Part shown: piece by piece, positions 1 to 8,909 of the stretch | Position numbering within the stretch: position 1 is the first letter of the stretch | How the letters are laid out: every line of letters begins with the position of its first letter | Translations under genes and position numbers: made by a program | Source of the DNA: Archangium violaceum | GTDB lineage: Bacteria; Myxococcota; Myxococcia; Myxococcales; Myxococcaceae | DNA: 64,000 bases | Reading direction: 5' to 3' | Assembly: GCF_016859125.1 (NCBI RefSeq) | Contig: NZ_CP069338.1 | Coordinates: 2,604,001 to 2,668,000 of the forward strand | The notes under the pieces: generated by a model | The model's input: only the letters and a program-made list of their open reading frames with translations | The model's database searches: none | What the model was told of the DNA's origin: nothing

Positions 1-2
1 AG

Positions 3-803
3 GCCCGCCGCTTCCGCATGAGCGCGGGCTTCGAGTCCTCACGGAGGGGCGGAACGTACGGTCCCCACTCCTGCTCGGGCAGCGCCCAGTTCTCCCTGGC
101 GGGCTGGGACGACATCCAGGAACGGCTCGGCCGCCCGGCCCCCGAGAGCCTCTACGTGCTCGATTTGCGCCAGGAGTCCCATGGCTTCCTCGACGGAGCG
201 GCGGTCAGTTGGTACGCCCGGCACAACTGGGGATGTGTCGGGCTCGCTAAGGACGAGGTGCTTCAGCTCGAGGAGCTGCGGTTGCGGCTCCTGTCACGCG
301 CGGAGACCGTCTGGGTGGGGGATGCCCGCGCGCTCAAGGAGGGCCGCGGACCTCACTTCACCGAGTGGACACCGGAGCACGTTCGGACGGAACAGGAAGC
401 GCTGGGCCTGCCCGAGGGACACTACCTGCGCCTTCCCGTCACCGACCACCTGCGCCCCGATGATGCGGTCATCGACCGCTTCATCCACTTCATCCGGGAC
501 CTGCGGGGCGAAACGCACCTGCATTTTCACTGCCGGGGGGGCAAGGGCCGCACGTCCTTCTTCCTGACGCTCCTGGAGCTGCTCTGGAACGCGGAGCACC
601 TGCCGCTCGAGGCCATCCTCGAGCGCCAGCAACAGTTCAACGATTACGACCTGCGCAAGAGGCCGCCCCCGGACAGCTACAAGGCGGCCTTCGCCCCCGA
701 ACGGCTCGACCTGCTCACGCGCTTCCACGACTACGCCCGCGCGAACCCGGGGGGCCGCCCCCTCTCCTGGACGCAATGGCCGCTATCGGAACGAGGCCTT
801 TGA
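3..803 (+). CDS. Cysteine phytase-like (PTP-fold inositol phosphatase), 5' end cut by window
   Basis: Likely dephosphorylates inositol polyphosphates or a related phosphoester with a cysteine-phosphate intermediate. The P-loop HCRGGKGRT (Cx5R type) lies in the second half. It is preceded by a PVTDH..RPDD segment that would carry the general acid, and by the SGSAQFS and LYVLDLRQESHGF stretches typical of the PTP-like phytase family. The first ATG is at 18, but the frame is open to the window edge and the residues before it (ARRFR) fit the family's usual start of the domain, so the true start is probably upstream. No signal peptide can be judged. The function is known for the family; the substrate is inferred. 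Confidence 0.8.
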   Translation, partial: ARRFRMSAGFESSRRGGTYGPHSCSGSAQFSLAGWDDIQERLGRPAPESLYVLDLRQESHGFLDGAAVSWYARHNWGCVGLAKDEVLQLEELRLRLLSRAETVWVGDARALKEGRGPHFTEWTPEHVRTEQEALGLPEGHYLRLPVTDHLRPDDAVIDRFIHFIRDLRGETHLHFHCRGGKGRTSFFLTLLELLWNAEHLPLEAILERQQQFNDYDLRKRPPPDSYKAAFAPERLDLLTRFHDYARANPGGRPLSWTQWPLSERGL

Positions 804-865
804 CCCCCTCTGCGGCCCGTGAAGGCTTGCGTGCGAGACACCTCCTCCATCAACGTCCCACTCCC

Positions 866-2386
866 ATGAACTTCCGCGCGCTGCTCACTTCCGCCCTTCT
901 CCTGCCCGCCTGCGCGGCGCAGAGAGCCTCGACCGCCCCGGCTCCCGAGCCGACGGCGCCCCCGACCGGTCTTCAACGCGAGGCGGGGCCCATCGGTACG
1001 CCCCACCCCATCGTCCTCCAGACCGCCGCCAGGGATGGGCGATGGGTGCTCGCCTGCCAGGCACGCGAGGACACGAATGGTGACGGAAAGCTCGAGGTCC
1101 GCTACGGCCAGCACGGGGGCACCCGCGGTGACGCACTCGTGCCCTACCTGTTCCTCGACCCGGGCGAAGGCGAGCAGCTCGACGACTTCCTCACGGCGGA
1201 CCCCACCGACCGCTACCTCGTGGTGGTCCGCGGGGGTTCGCTCCGGCTGCTCGACACGTACACGCACGCCGACACCGAGCTGGCCGCGCCGGGCACCTTC
1301 CCCGAGAGCAAAGCGCCCCTCTCCGCCCTGCCCGTGTCCTTTTCTCGGGATGGCAAGCACCTGCTCCTGGTAACGCTGACCGGGCTCGACAAGAAGGCCT
1401 CGGCCGTCCTCATCAACCTGGCGGATGGGAGTCGACAGGAGGTGCGGCACGGGCCCGGTGTGCTGGGCGAGGCCTCGCTCGCTCCCGAGGGCAGATGGGC
1501 GATGTTCGGTGTGCTCACGGAGGACACCAATGGCGATGGACAGCTGACCTGGCCCATCGTGAAGACCACGCTCGCGCCCCGGGGCTGCCGGGGTCCCATC
1601 CTCTCGTATGGACAGTACGGCTACACCGGAGACAAGCCCTCCTTCGCCCTGACCCGGGTGAGCGGAGGCCCGCTCGTGCCGGCGGATGACATGCTCCTGC
1701 CCGTGGGCGACCTGGGGCTCCGCCGGGGCGAGCAGGGCGAGCTGTTCGTCGAGGACGCCTCGGGCCAGCGCACCGAGTGGGTGCCCGCGAGCTGCGGCGC
1801 TCAGATCGTCCACGTGGACCTCGAGCATCAACAACTCCTGGTGACCTGCACCGCACAGGGCAACGCGCTCGAGCTGCACGGCGCCCGGGTGCACCAGCCC
1901 CTCGGCCTGTCCGTCGAGCCCCCCCGCCGGCGAAACAAGCTCTCCTCGGAGCCCACCCGTCTGTACCCTGTCACTCCCATGCCCCCGGCCCGGAACCAGA
2001 GCATCGTGGACCTGGAGACGCGCACCGTGCATCCGGTGCCCATGCCGGGAGAGGTGAACTACACCGATGGAACTCGCGCCCTGGTGGTCCAGGCCTCCGA
2101 GGCCGACTCCACCAGGCGGCTGTGGTTCATGGACGTCGCCACCGGAGAGACGCGGGAGCTCGGCCCGGTGGAGGGATACGGAATCACGACCGCGGGGAAC
2201 CTCGTCTACATCCAGGGCGCGCTGGTGGACCTGAGCACCGGACAGCTCCTCGGGAAGGTCGAGGACAACATCGACATCCTCGACACCCAGGGACGCACGC
2301 TGCGCACCGGGAGCCTGGGGGGCCGGGAGGCGCCCATTGGACCCCTCCAATGGACCCCCGCGGTGGCACCCGTACAACCGAAGTAG
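866..2386 (+). CDS. Predicted lipoprotein with two DTNGDG calcium-loop-like motifs, possible beta-propeller
   Basis: This is a 506-residue protein of unknown function. The ATG at 866 gives a clear lipoprotein signal (hydrophobic run ending LLPAC, lipidated Cys near residue 16), which is why it is preferred to the longer frame from 776. Two copies of a DTNGDG(K/Q)L motif, near residues 72 and 222, resemble EF-hand/dockerin calcium loops. The surrounding repeats (…GKHLLLVT…, …GRWAMFGV…, …TRRLWFMDVATGE…) look like beta-propeller blades. It lies 62 bases after the phytase gene. In-frame sequence after the TAG stop still looks protein-like. The binding role is inferred; no enzyme motif is visible. 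Confidence 0.75.
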   Translation: MNFRALLTSALLLPACAAQRASTAPAPEPTAPPTGLQREAGPIGTPHPIVLQTAARDGRWVLACQAREDTNGDGKLEVRYGQHGGTRGDALVPYLFLDPGEGEQLDDFLTADPTDRYLVVVRGGSLRLLDTYTHADTELAAPGTFPESKAPLSALPVSFSRDGKHLLLVTLTGLDKKASAVLINLADGSRQEVRHGPGVLGEASLAPEGRWAMFGVLTEDTNGDGQLTWPIVKTTLAPRGCRGPILSYGQYGYTGDKPSFALTRVSGGPLVPADDMLLPVGDLGLRRGEQGELFVEDASGQRTEWVPASCGAQIVHVDLEHQQLLVTCTAQGNALELHGARVHQPLGLSVEPPRRRNKLSSEPTRLYPVTPMPPARNQSIVDLETRTVHPVPMPGEVNYTDGTRALVVQASEADSTRRLWFMDVATGETRELGPVEGYGITTAGNLVYIQGALVDLSTGQLLGKVEDNIDILDTQGRTLRTGSLGGREAPIGPLQWTPAVAPVQPK

Positions 2387-2526
2387 CCCGACGCCGCGGG
2401 CCGCGAGTGGAACGAGTCCCAGGCCACCTGGGCCCGGGCGACCGCCAAGGGCACCTACACCGCGACGCTCGGAGCGGAGGGGATTGCCACGGTCCAGGAA
2501 TGGTCACCGTGGTACACCCCGCCCTC

Positions 2527-3885
2527 ATGCTCTTCTTTTCACGGCGAGTCGTCGCTTCCCTGTGTATGTCGTTAGGCTTCTCGCTGCTGTGCGGCGGGTC
2601 CTCGGCCGCCGAGCCCTCCCCCGAGGGCTCGCCCCAGCGGGTGAAGCCCGCGGACGGGCTGTTCAGCATCGAGTTTCCCGCGGAGCCAACATGCGACGCG
2701 AACGCGGACGAGCCGGGCTGCCACTATGTGTACCCCTCGGAGGGGTGGATCCTGAGCACGTCGCTCTCGAAGGTCGAGTCCTCGGAGCCGCCCGCCGAGT
2801 CCCTCCAGAAGGCGCTGGCCACGAGTGCGGAGAACGGAAACTTCCGGATCGTCCGCCAGGAGGCCACACACGTCGGCGACCACCCCGCGCTCGACTACCG
2901 CTTCGAGTCCACCGACGACTCGGTCTATCGGGCAGTGGGGCGGTTGGTGCTCATCGGCACGCGACTCATCACCATCGAAGTGGGCGGTGAAACGCTCCCC
3001 TCCGAGGACGCCATCCAGCACTTCATGAACACCTTTCGCGTGGAGGGCCAACCGGGGAACGCAGCGGCCGTCGCGCACGCGGCTTCGGAGCCCCAACCCA
3101 CTCCACCCCAGCCGGAGCAGGCGTCCTCCGCTTCGGTCCAGCCCGAGCCCTCTCCGCCGTCCCTCACCGCGCGGATGCAGGCCTCGCTGCTCAAGCCGGG
3201 CGTGCTCCAGTACCAGAGCATCCAGGAGAAGCTCCCCGGAGAGGGAATGCCCTGGAGCTTCTCCGTGGGGACGGCCAAACGCATCATCCAGCGCAAGCGC
3301 GACAAGAAGCGTGACGCGCTCATCATCACCGAGACGGGCCGCACCCAGGCGGGGAAGTTCGAGCACCGCTTCTGGCTCGATGCGAAGACCTTGCTGCCCT
3401 ACCGATGGGTGAGCCGGTCTCCCGGTGCCTCGACGCGGCTGGAGGTCATCGACGGTTTCCTGCGCGGAGAGGGAAAGGGCGCCGGCGCGGTGAAGTTCAA
3501 CCAGCACGTGGGAGACACGCCGCTCTTGTTCCCGGGCGCTCCGCTGGAGCTTGCCCTCTCCACGCTTCCCCTGGCGCCGGGCTTCACCGGGAGCGTCCGG
3601 GTGCTCGACCCGGGGGAAATGGCTGCTGGAAAGCCCTTCTCCACCTGGCGGGTCTCCGTTCCCTTCGCCGGCCCGGTCACGGGTCTCGCGAGCCTGAAGA
3701 AGGACGTCGCGAGCTACAAGCTCGAGCTGCTCGAGTCCACCGGGGAGAAGGAATTGGAGAAGGCGCCGCGGAAGATCACCCTGTGGATCGAAAGCGAGGC
3801 GCGCCGCGTGCTGCAGGTGGAGACCGTGGCTCCCTTGTCGCGAGGCGGTAGCAGGAGCGTTCAGACGATCCAGGCCCAGCGTTGA
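2527..3885 (+). CDS. Exported protein of unknown function with DUF3108-like C-terminal half
   Basis: A 452-residue exported protein. The ATG at 2527 places a positively charged n-region and hydrophobic core (MLFFSRRVVAS…) ending at SSAA before the mature protein; another ATG lies at 2500. Residues 30–170 form a domain starting FSIEFPAEP that resembles small periplasmic lipid- or PsbP-like folds. A Pro/Gln-rich linker follows at about 180–210. The C-terminal half (GKFEHRFWLDAKTLLPYRW…) has the alternating-strand character of DUF3108-type periplasmic proteins. No catalytic motif is evident. The family assignment is tentative. Confidence 0.7.
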   Translation: MLFFSRRVVASLCMSLGFSLLCGGSSAAEPSPEGSPQRVKPADGLFSIEFPAEPTCDANADEPGCHYVYPSEGWILSTSLSKVESSEPPAESLQKALATSAENGNFRIVRQEATHVGDHPALDYRFESTDDSVYRAVGRLVLIGTRLITIEVGGETLPSEDAIQHFMNTFRVEGQPGNAAAVAHAASEPQPTPPQPEQASSASVQPEPSPPSLTARMQASLLKPGVLQYQSIQEKLPGEGMPWSFSVGTAKRIIQRKRDKKRDALIITETGRTQAGKFEHRFWLDAKTLLPYRWVSRSPGASTRLEVIDGFLRGEGKGAGAVKFNQHVGDTPLLFPGAPLELALSTLPLAPGFTGSVRVLDPGEMAAGKPFSTWRVSVPFAGPVTGLASLKKDVASYKLELLESTGEKELEKAPRKITLWIESEARRVLQVETVAPLSRGGSRSVQTIQAQR

Positions 3886-3922
3886 GCCTCGGCATGCGGA
3901 GCCGATTGCGTCCGCGGAAACC

Positions 3923-6016
3923 CTACATCTCACCCGGCATGAGCGGTGCGACGTCGAGCGCCCAGCAGTAGAAGCTCAGCTCGTCGACGTCTTGTTCGAC
4001 GAGCGCCGTCAGCGTGGTGCCGCCGCCGTGTCCCGAATCCCGGAGCGGCAGCAGGAAATAGGGTCCACCCCGCGTGCCTTCCGCCTGGAGCCTGGCGACC
4101 ATCTTGAGCGGATCATGCGGCGGCGCGATCCGGTCGTTCAACGCCGACGCGAAGAGCATCACGGGATAGCGGCGATCGGCTCGAACGTTGTGATAGGGCG
4201 AATACCCGGCGAGATACGGGCCCTCGATGGGATCTTCGGGCGAGCCGTATTCGACGACCGCCGAGCTCATGAAGCCGAAGCGCGGAAAGCGCAACATGTC
4301 GAGGGTGGGCGCGCGGCAGAAGACGGCCCCGAAGGCCTCGGGCGCTTGCATGGCGGTGACTGCGACGAGCAGACCGCCGTTGCTGTTGCCGCGTGAGGCG
4401 AGCCTGGAGGGCGTCGTGTAGCCCGCCGAGACGAGCCAGCGTGCCGCCGCGATGTAGTCGTCGAAGGCGTTCTGCCGCCGCGTCTTGCATGCCGCCTCGT
4501 GCCAGGCACGGCCATATTCGCCGCCGCCTCGCACGTTGGCGAAGGCGAGCACGCCGCCCAGCTTCAGCCATGCGGCATGGAGCGCCGTGAAGCGCGGCTC
4601 CACCGAGATGTTGAAGCCCCCGTAGCCGCTCAGACGCACGGGCTGGCGCCCGTCGCGAGGCAGGTCCTTCCGGTGGATGATGAACATCGACACCCGCGTA
4701 CCGTCGGGCGACTCGTACCAGACCTGGTCCGTCACATACTCGGATGCGTCGAGCCCGACGTCGGGGACGTGGTACGGCGACAGGCGATCCGTCGCGTAGT
4801 CATACCGATAGACCGAGGGGGCCTGCACGAACGACATGAAGTTCACCCACACCTCGTCGCCGCGCCAGGCGCCGCTGATGCCGCTGACGATGCCTTCCCC
4901 CTCGTTGCGATTCACCGAGCCGAGGGCTGGCAACACGAGGTCGCGGAGGTAGGTGCCATCCTCGGCGTGGATGCGCACGCGATGAGACGCCGCATGCGAG
5001 TAGACGGCGTAGAGCCGGCCGCCGACACCAGCGACCGTCTGCAGCGTGTCCGAGCTCTCGGGGATGAGCGTCCGCCACTCCGTCGGTGCCGTCAGCGGAG
5101 CGACGCAGAGACGGCCGCGCGGCGCATCGAGGTCGGTATGGATGAGCAGCGAATCGCCAATCACCTGCACCTGGTTGAGAGACCGCATGGCGGGAGCCAC
5201 GGGCACGAACGCGTCGTCCGCGAGCCGCAGCAGGTAGACGACGTTGGCGTGCACATAGTCCCACTTGTAGAGCACGGCGAAGCGGCCGCACTCGCTGAGC
5301 TTCACGGAGCACCAGTATTCCTTCTCCTGGTCATCGCCGAAGACGCGGCGGGCCGGCACGCCCGACCCGAGCCGGTGCTCGTAGATGGCGTTCCAGTGCG
5401 CCTCGTCGCCCGCGGGCACCTCGCCCGGCTCGGGACACGCCGCGTAGAAGAACCCCGACCCGTCGGGTCGCCAGGCCAGCGACGCGTGACTCGTACCTCG
5501 GGGCCGGTCGGGAAGCAGCCGCCCCGTCTCGACGTCGAGCACGTGGATCACCGCGCCATGGGAGCCGCCAACGGCCTTCCCGAACGCGACCCGCGTACCG
5601 TCGGGTGACGGCACGGCGAAGACCAATGCCTCGTTGCTCGCCCAGGTGTTGGGGTCGAGCAGCGTCTCGAGCGGCGCGCCCTCGCCGCGCCGGAGCATGA
5701 ACTTGAGCTTGTCGTCACGGGCGTCCGCCTGCCAGAGAAATTCGCGTCCGTGCGGACCGGCGTGAATCGGCGGCGAGCGCCGCGCATAGCGTGCCGAGCG
5801 AGCGACCGCTGCCCGCAGCCCATCGCGCCCCGGCACCGCGCGCAGCACGGAGTGCGTGACGGCTTCCTGCGCCGAAATCCACGCCTGGGTCTCCGCGGCG
5901 CCGAGCCGCTCCATCCATGCGTAGGGATCATCGAACCGCCTGCCGTGCAGCGTGTAGCCGCTCTCCGGCTCGCGTCGCGTCGTGGGAAATTCCAGGGTCC
6001 GGTTCAGGTTCTTCAT
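3923..6016 (-). CDS. Prolyl oligopeptidase family serine peptidase (S9A)
   Basis: Cleaves short proline-containing peptides, probably in the cytoplasm since no signal peptide is present. The 697-residue length matches the family. The N-terminus carries DDPYAWMERL. Beta-propeller-like repeats follow, and the C-terminal alpha/beta hydrolase domain has the nucleophile motif GNSNGG, the Asp in ALNDRIAPPHDP and the His in DSGHGGG. The ATG at 6016 is chosen because GGAGG lies 8 bases upstream; the open frame runs further up but overlaps the epoxide hydrolase gene. It is downstream of, and in the same direction as, that gene (131 bases apart), so co-transcription is possible. Confidence 0.9.
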   Translation of the reverse strand: MKNLNRTLEFPTTRREPESGYTLHGRRFDDPYAWMERLGAAETQAWISAQEAVTHSVLRAVPGRDGLRAAVARSARYARRSPPIHAGPHGREFLWQADARDDKLKFMLRRGEGAPLETLLDPNTWASNEALVFAVPSPDGTRVAFGKAVGGSHGAVIHVLDVETGRLLPDRPRGTSHASLAWRPDGSGFFYAACPEPGEVPAGDEAHWNAIYEHRLGSGVPARRVFGDDQEKEYWCSVKLSECGRFAVLYKWDYVHANVVYLLRLADDAFVPVAPAMRSLNQVQVIGDSLLIHTDLDAPRGRLCVAPLTAPTEWRTLIPESSDTLQTVAGVGGRLYAVYSHAASHRVRIHAEDGTYLRDLVLPALGSVNRNEGEGIVSGISGAWRGDEVWVNFMSFVQAPSVYRYDYATDRLSPYHVPDVGLDASEYVTDQVWYESPDGTRVSMFIIHRKDLPRDGRQPVRLSGYGGFNISVEPRFTALHAAWLKLGGVLAFANVRGGGEYGRAWHEAACKTRRQNAFDDYIAAARWLVSAGYTTPSRLASRGNSNGGLLVAVTAMQAPEAFGAVFCRAPTLDMLRFPRFGFMSSAVVEYGSPEDPIEGPYLAGYSPYHNVRADRRYPVMLFASALNDRIAPPHDPLKMVARLQAEGTRGGPYFLLPLRDSGHGGGTTLTALVEQDVDELSFYCWALDVAPLMPGEM

Positions 6017-6146
6017 CAGGAGCTCCTCCGACACCGCACCGAGGAAGCCCAGCACGTTCATCCCGCTCCCCCCCACGCAGGAATCTCCAGAGGCACGGAG
6101 GGAAGGTCGAGCTGTAGGAGCAAGGCGGGCCCTTGCCCATGACGAA

Positions 6147-7331
6147 TCAGCGCACGCGGCGGAAGAACTCCCGCACATCGCCGATGAAGAGGTCGGGCTC
6201 CTCCAGGGCGGCGAAGGTGCCGCCCCGGTCGAACTCCTTCCAATGAATGATGTTCGTGTGGTCGCGTTCGGCGAAGCGGCGGATGGGCCGCAGGATGTCA
6301 CGGGGGAAGGACGCCACGCCGGTGGGCACCGACGTCGGCTTCACGTCCTCCGGGAGATCCGCCTGCTCGGGAGAATCCGGGGTCTCGACGAAGGAACGGG
6401 ACGAGGAGTGGGCCGTCTGGGTGAGCCAGTACACCATGACGTTGGTGAGCAGGCGGTCGCGGCTGATGGCGTCCTCGGGTGAGTGGGTGCAATCGGTCCA
6501 CTCCTTGAACACTCCGATGATCCATGCCAGCTGGCCCACGGGAGAGTCCGTCAGACCATAGGCCAGCGTCTGGGGCCGTGTGGATTGGATCTTCTTGTAG
6601 CCATACAACTCACGTTGGTAGTGGTCCGCGAAGGCCAGGCGGGCCTGATCGGCGTCGCTCAGACCCTCCATCTCGCCGGGCGCCCCCACCGGGAAGGTGA
6701 TGAGCCCGTTGGTGTGCACGCCCACGACCCGGTCGGGCACGAGCAGACCGAGCTCGCGGGAGATCCATGTGCCCCAGTCCCCGCCCTGGGCGCCGTAGCG
6801 TTCGTAGCCGAGCCGGTGCATCAGCTCGGCCCAGGCCCGGGCGATGCGCCGCGCGCCCCAGCCCGCCTCGTGGGTGGGACCGGAGAACCCGTAGCCCGGA
6901 AGCGAGGGGATGATCAGGTGGAAGGCATCGGCGGGATCGCCGCCGTGGGCGCGAGGGTTCGTGAGCGGGCCGATGACGTCGAGGTACTCGACGATCGAGC
7001 TGGGCCAGCCGTGGGTGAGGAGCAACGGCAGCGCGTGGGGCTCGGGCGAGCGCACGTGCAGGAAGTGGATGTCCTGCCCGTCGATGCGCGTGATGAACTG
7101 CGGGTGGCTGTTGAGCGTGGCCTCGTGGGCGCGCCAGTCGTAGGAGGTGCGCCAGTACTCGGCCAGCTCCTTCAGGTAGCCCAGGGACGCGCCGTAGCGC
7201 CAGTCCGCCCCGGGCAGTTCGTCCGGCCAGCGGGTACGGCCCAGCCGTTCGCGCAGCTCGTCCAGCTCCGCTTGGGGAATATCGATGCGAAAGGGTCGGC
7301 TCTCACGGCTCTCTTCCCGGATCGAACGCAT
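6147..7331 (-). CDS. Epoxide hydrolase family protein (EHN domain, alpha/beta hydrolase)
   Basis: Likely opens epoxides to diols. The 394 residues start with an epoxide-hydrolase N-terminal domain ([17 protein letters not shown]), continue with the oxyanion-hole motif HGWP and GYGFSGP, and carry the nucleophile Asp in GGDWG; a C-terminal H follows in ERDHTN. It is transcribed divergently from a TetR regulator gene, and the gap between them holds two near-identical GTACG.CGTAC palindromes. It is therefore the probable target of that regulator. Substrate unknown. Confidence 0.88.
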   Translation of the reverse strand: MRSIREESRESRPFRIDIPQAELDELRERLGRTRWPDELPGADWRYGASLGYLKELAEYWRTSYDWRAHEATLNSHPQFITRIDGQDIHFLHVRSPEPHALPLLLTHGWPSSIVEYLDVIGPLTNPRAHGGDPADAFHLIIPSLPGYGFSGPTHEAGWGARRIARAWAELMHRLGYERYGAQGGDWGTWISRELGLLVPDRVVGVHTNGLITFPVGAPGEMEGLSDADQARLAFADHYQRELYGYKKIQSTRPQTLAYGLTDSPVGQLAWIIGVFKEWTDCTHSPEDAISRDRLLTNVMVYWLTQTAHSSSRSFVETPDSPEQADLPEDVKPTSVPTGVASFPRDILRPIRRFAERDHTNIIHWKEFDRGGTFAALEEPDLFIGDVREFFRRVR

Positions 7332-7347
7332 GTGGACTCCTCCACTC

Positions 7348-7393
7348 TGTACGGCGTACGGAATCTATACTCCATAACAACGTACGACGTACA
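7348..7393. promoter_or_regulatory. Divergent promoter with paired TetR-type operator half-sites
   Basis: TGTACGGCGTAC at 7348–7359 and GTACGACGTACA at 7382–7393 are inverted copies of each other with one mismatch, and each contains an 11-base near-palindrome GTACGNCGTAC. A TATACT box (7366–7371) lies between them. The position between the divergent epoxide hydrolase and TetR genes fits autoregulation and repression of the hydrolase. The repeats are seen; binding is inferred. Confidence 0.75.
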
Positions 7394-7422
7394 GCATTTC
7401 CGCTTGTGGGAAGAATGACGGG

Positions 7423-8196
7423 GTGACGACCGAGTACAGCGGCAGTGGGGATCCCCAGCGGAGCATCGAGTTGCTGTGGGGGCTCCAGGAGCGTGGGAAG
7501 CGGGGGCCGAAGCCCCGGCTGACGGTGGAACAGATCGTCCAGGAGGCGATCGCGCTGGCGGACGCGGAGGGGCTGGGGGCGCTGTCCATGCGACGGGTGG
7601 CGGACGCGCTGAAGGTGGCCCCCATGTCGCTGTACACGTACGTACCGAGCAAGGCGGAGCTGATCGACGTCATGCTGGATCGGGCCTACGGCGAGCTTCC
7701 CCGGAGCGAGGATGTGTCCGGGGGCTGGCGGGCGCGGCTGGAGAAGATCGCCCGGGAGAACTGGGCGCTCTACCATCGGCATCCCTGGATGCTGCACATC
7801 GCGAAGAGCCGGCCCGTGATGGGGCCGAACCTCATCGCCCGGTATGAGCACGAGTTGCGCGCGGTGGACGGGATTGGCTTGACCGACGTGGAGATGGACT
7901 CGGTGGTGAGCCTGGTGGCGGGGCACGTCGAGGGGGCGGCGCGCCGCTCGGTGGAGGCAGCGCAAGCCGAGCGGCACACCGGCATGAGCGACGAGCAGTG
8001 GTGGGCGGCGCACGCTCCGCTGTTGGAGAAGGTCCTGGATCTCCAGCGCTACCCCACCGCGGCCCGGGTGGGGTCGGCGGCGGGGGCGGAGTACGGGGCC
8101 GCGACCCACCCCGCGCACGCCTTCGAGTTCGGCTTGCAGCGCGTCCTGGATGGACTCGAGGTGTTCATCCAGGCACGCACTCGGGGCCCGCGCTAG
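7423..8196 (+). CDS. TetR/AcrR family transcriptional regulator
   Basis: A 257-residue repressor. The N-terminal HTH is at about residues 33–85 (LTVEQIVQEAIALADAEG, then MRRVADALKVAPMSLYTYV), followed by an all-helical ligand domain of the larger TetR_C subclass (tetracycline-repressor-like). The start is GTG at 7423; no in-frame ATG lies upstream of the HTH. It probably represses the divergent epoxide hydrolase and itself through the GTACGNCGTAC sites in the 91-base gap. The ligand is unknown, perhaps the hydrolase's substrate. Confidence 0.9.
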   Translation: MTTEYSGSGDPQRSIELLWGLQERGKRGPKPRLTVEQIVQEAIALADAEGLGALSMRRVADALKVAPMSLYTYVPSKAELIDVMLDRAYGELPRSEDVSGGWRARLEKIARENWALYHRHPWMLHIAKSRPVMGPNLIARYEHELRAVDGIGLTDVEMDSVVSLVAGHVEGAARRSVEAAQAERHTGMSDEQWWAAHAPLLEKVLDLQRYPTAARVGSAAGAEYGAATHPAHAFEFGLQRVLDGLEVFIQARTRGPR

Positions 8197-8270
8197 GACC
8201 CATCTAGCATGCGGCGGCCAACCCCGATTGTCCCCTCTTGAAGGAGACCCACCCGCTTCCTCCCGAGCTC

Positions 8271-8408
8271 ATGGGGCCGGTGCCCCGGAAGGATGTCTGG
8301 GGAGAGCGGGGCTACCTCGGTCAGCCCCGCTCTCATGCCACCCTGCTGCACCACCCCGAGAAGGAGATGCACATGCGCTACGAGGCGGTGCGTGCCACTC
8401 CGAAGTGA
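8271..8408 (+). CDS. Possible 45-residue small ORF or gene remnant
   Basis: An open frame from ATG 8271 to TGA 8408 sits in the gap between the TetR and Cys-rich lipoprotein genes. The frame is open upstream to 8208. No ribosome-binding site precedes the ATG, and a strong hairpin (8302–8334) lies inside it. The peptide (…KDVWGERGYLGQPRS…) matches nothing I recognise. It may be the 3' end of a decayed gene. Low confidence that it is translated. Confidence 0.2.
   Translation: MGPVPRKDVWGERGYLGQPRSHATLLHHPEKEMHMRYEAVRATPK
8302..8334. terminator. Strong 12-bp hairpin downstream of the TetR gene
   Basis: GAGAGCGGGGCT (8302–8313) and AGCCCCGCTCTC (8323–8334) are perfectly complementary with a 9-base loop. 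It lies 105 bases after the TetR stop and 165 bases before the next gene. No T-run follows, so it may be a factor-dependent terminator or an RNA-stability element. Confidence 0.45.
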
Positions 8409-8499
8409 GCCGTCTCATCGAGCGATTTTCATTTTCGCCGTGGCACCCGTGTACCCTCATGATTTGTTCCCATCCGCATCACCCACCTGGAGGTTGAAA

Positions 8500-8835
8500 A
8501 TGAAGAACCTGCGTCATTGCCTGGTCGGACTGTTTCTGCTGACGGGAGCCTGTGGAGGGCCCATCGAGGAGGGGTCCACCGAGGCACCCGCTCCTGGCAC
8601 CGAGGCCGGGCAGGAGACGTCGGACACCGGAGGGCCGACCAGCCAGGCCTTCTGTGATTACGAGTACAGCTATGGCAGCTGTGGCTCATGCTCGATCCCC
8701 GCCAGCGCCACCCCGGGGGAGGTCTCCGCCCTCGCCTACCCTGGCAACACCGTCCGCAAGCGCTACTGCTGCACCACCACGAGCGGCAGCTATTCGTGCG
8801 GGAGCTGGCAGAACAACGGCTGCAGCGCCTGCTAG
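8500..8835 (+). CDS. Small cysteine-rich lipoprotein
   Basis: A 111-residue predicted lipoprotein. MKNLRHCLVGLFLLTGAC is a lipoprotein signal with Cys at about residue 18. It is followed by an acidic Pro/Thr/Glu-rich linker to residue about 47 and a compact domain with eight cysteines (CDYEYSYGSCGSC … YCC … CGSW … CSAC), which suggests a disulfide-knotted surface domain. GGAGG 7 bases before the ATG at 8500 fixes the start within a longer open frame. Function not recognised; the architecture suits a secreted or surface-anchored binding or bioactive domain. Confidence 0.75.
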   Translation: MKNLRHCLVGLFLLTGACGGPIEEGSTEAPAPGTEAGQETSDTGGPTSQAFCDYEYSYGSCGSCSIPASATPGEVSALAYPGNTVRKRYCCTTTSGSYSCGSWQNNGCSAC

Positions 8836-8854
8836 ACGCCCCTCCCCGTAGGTA

Positions 8855-8895
8855 GAAGGTGTCAATTCCCTCCCTGCGAGTCGGTTGACACCTTC
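8855..8895. promoter_or_regulatory. Perfect 11-bp inverted repeat just upstream of the AraC gene
   Basis: GAAGGTGTCAA (8855–8865) and TTGACACCTTC (8885–8895) form a perfect inverted repeat with a 19-base spacer, ending 14 bases before the GTG start of the AraC regulator. It could be an operator for autoregulation, or a hairpin ending transcription of the lipoprotein gene. There is no T-run, so an operator is preferred. Confidence 0.5.
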
Positions 8896-8909
8896 ACCGC
8901 GAGACGTAC

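Noticed and set aside
731-2377. Long minus-strand open frame opposite the 866–2386 gene
   Set aside because: A high-GC shadow: low-complexity Gly/Arg/Glu composition, no recognisable motif, and the opposite strand has a lipoprotein signal and repeated motifs.
1777-2526. Upstream extension of the 2527–3885 gene to 1777
   Set aside because: It would overlap 600 bases of the lipoprotein gene and lacks family-like sequence; the internal ATG gives a proper signal peptide.
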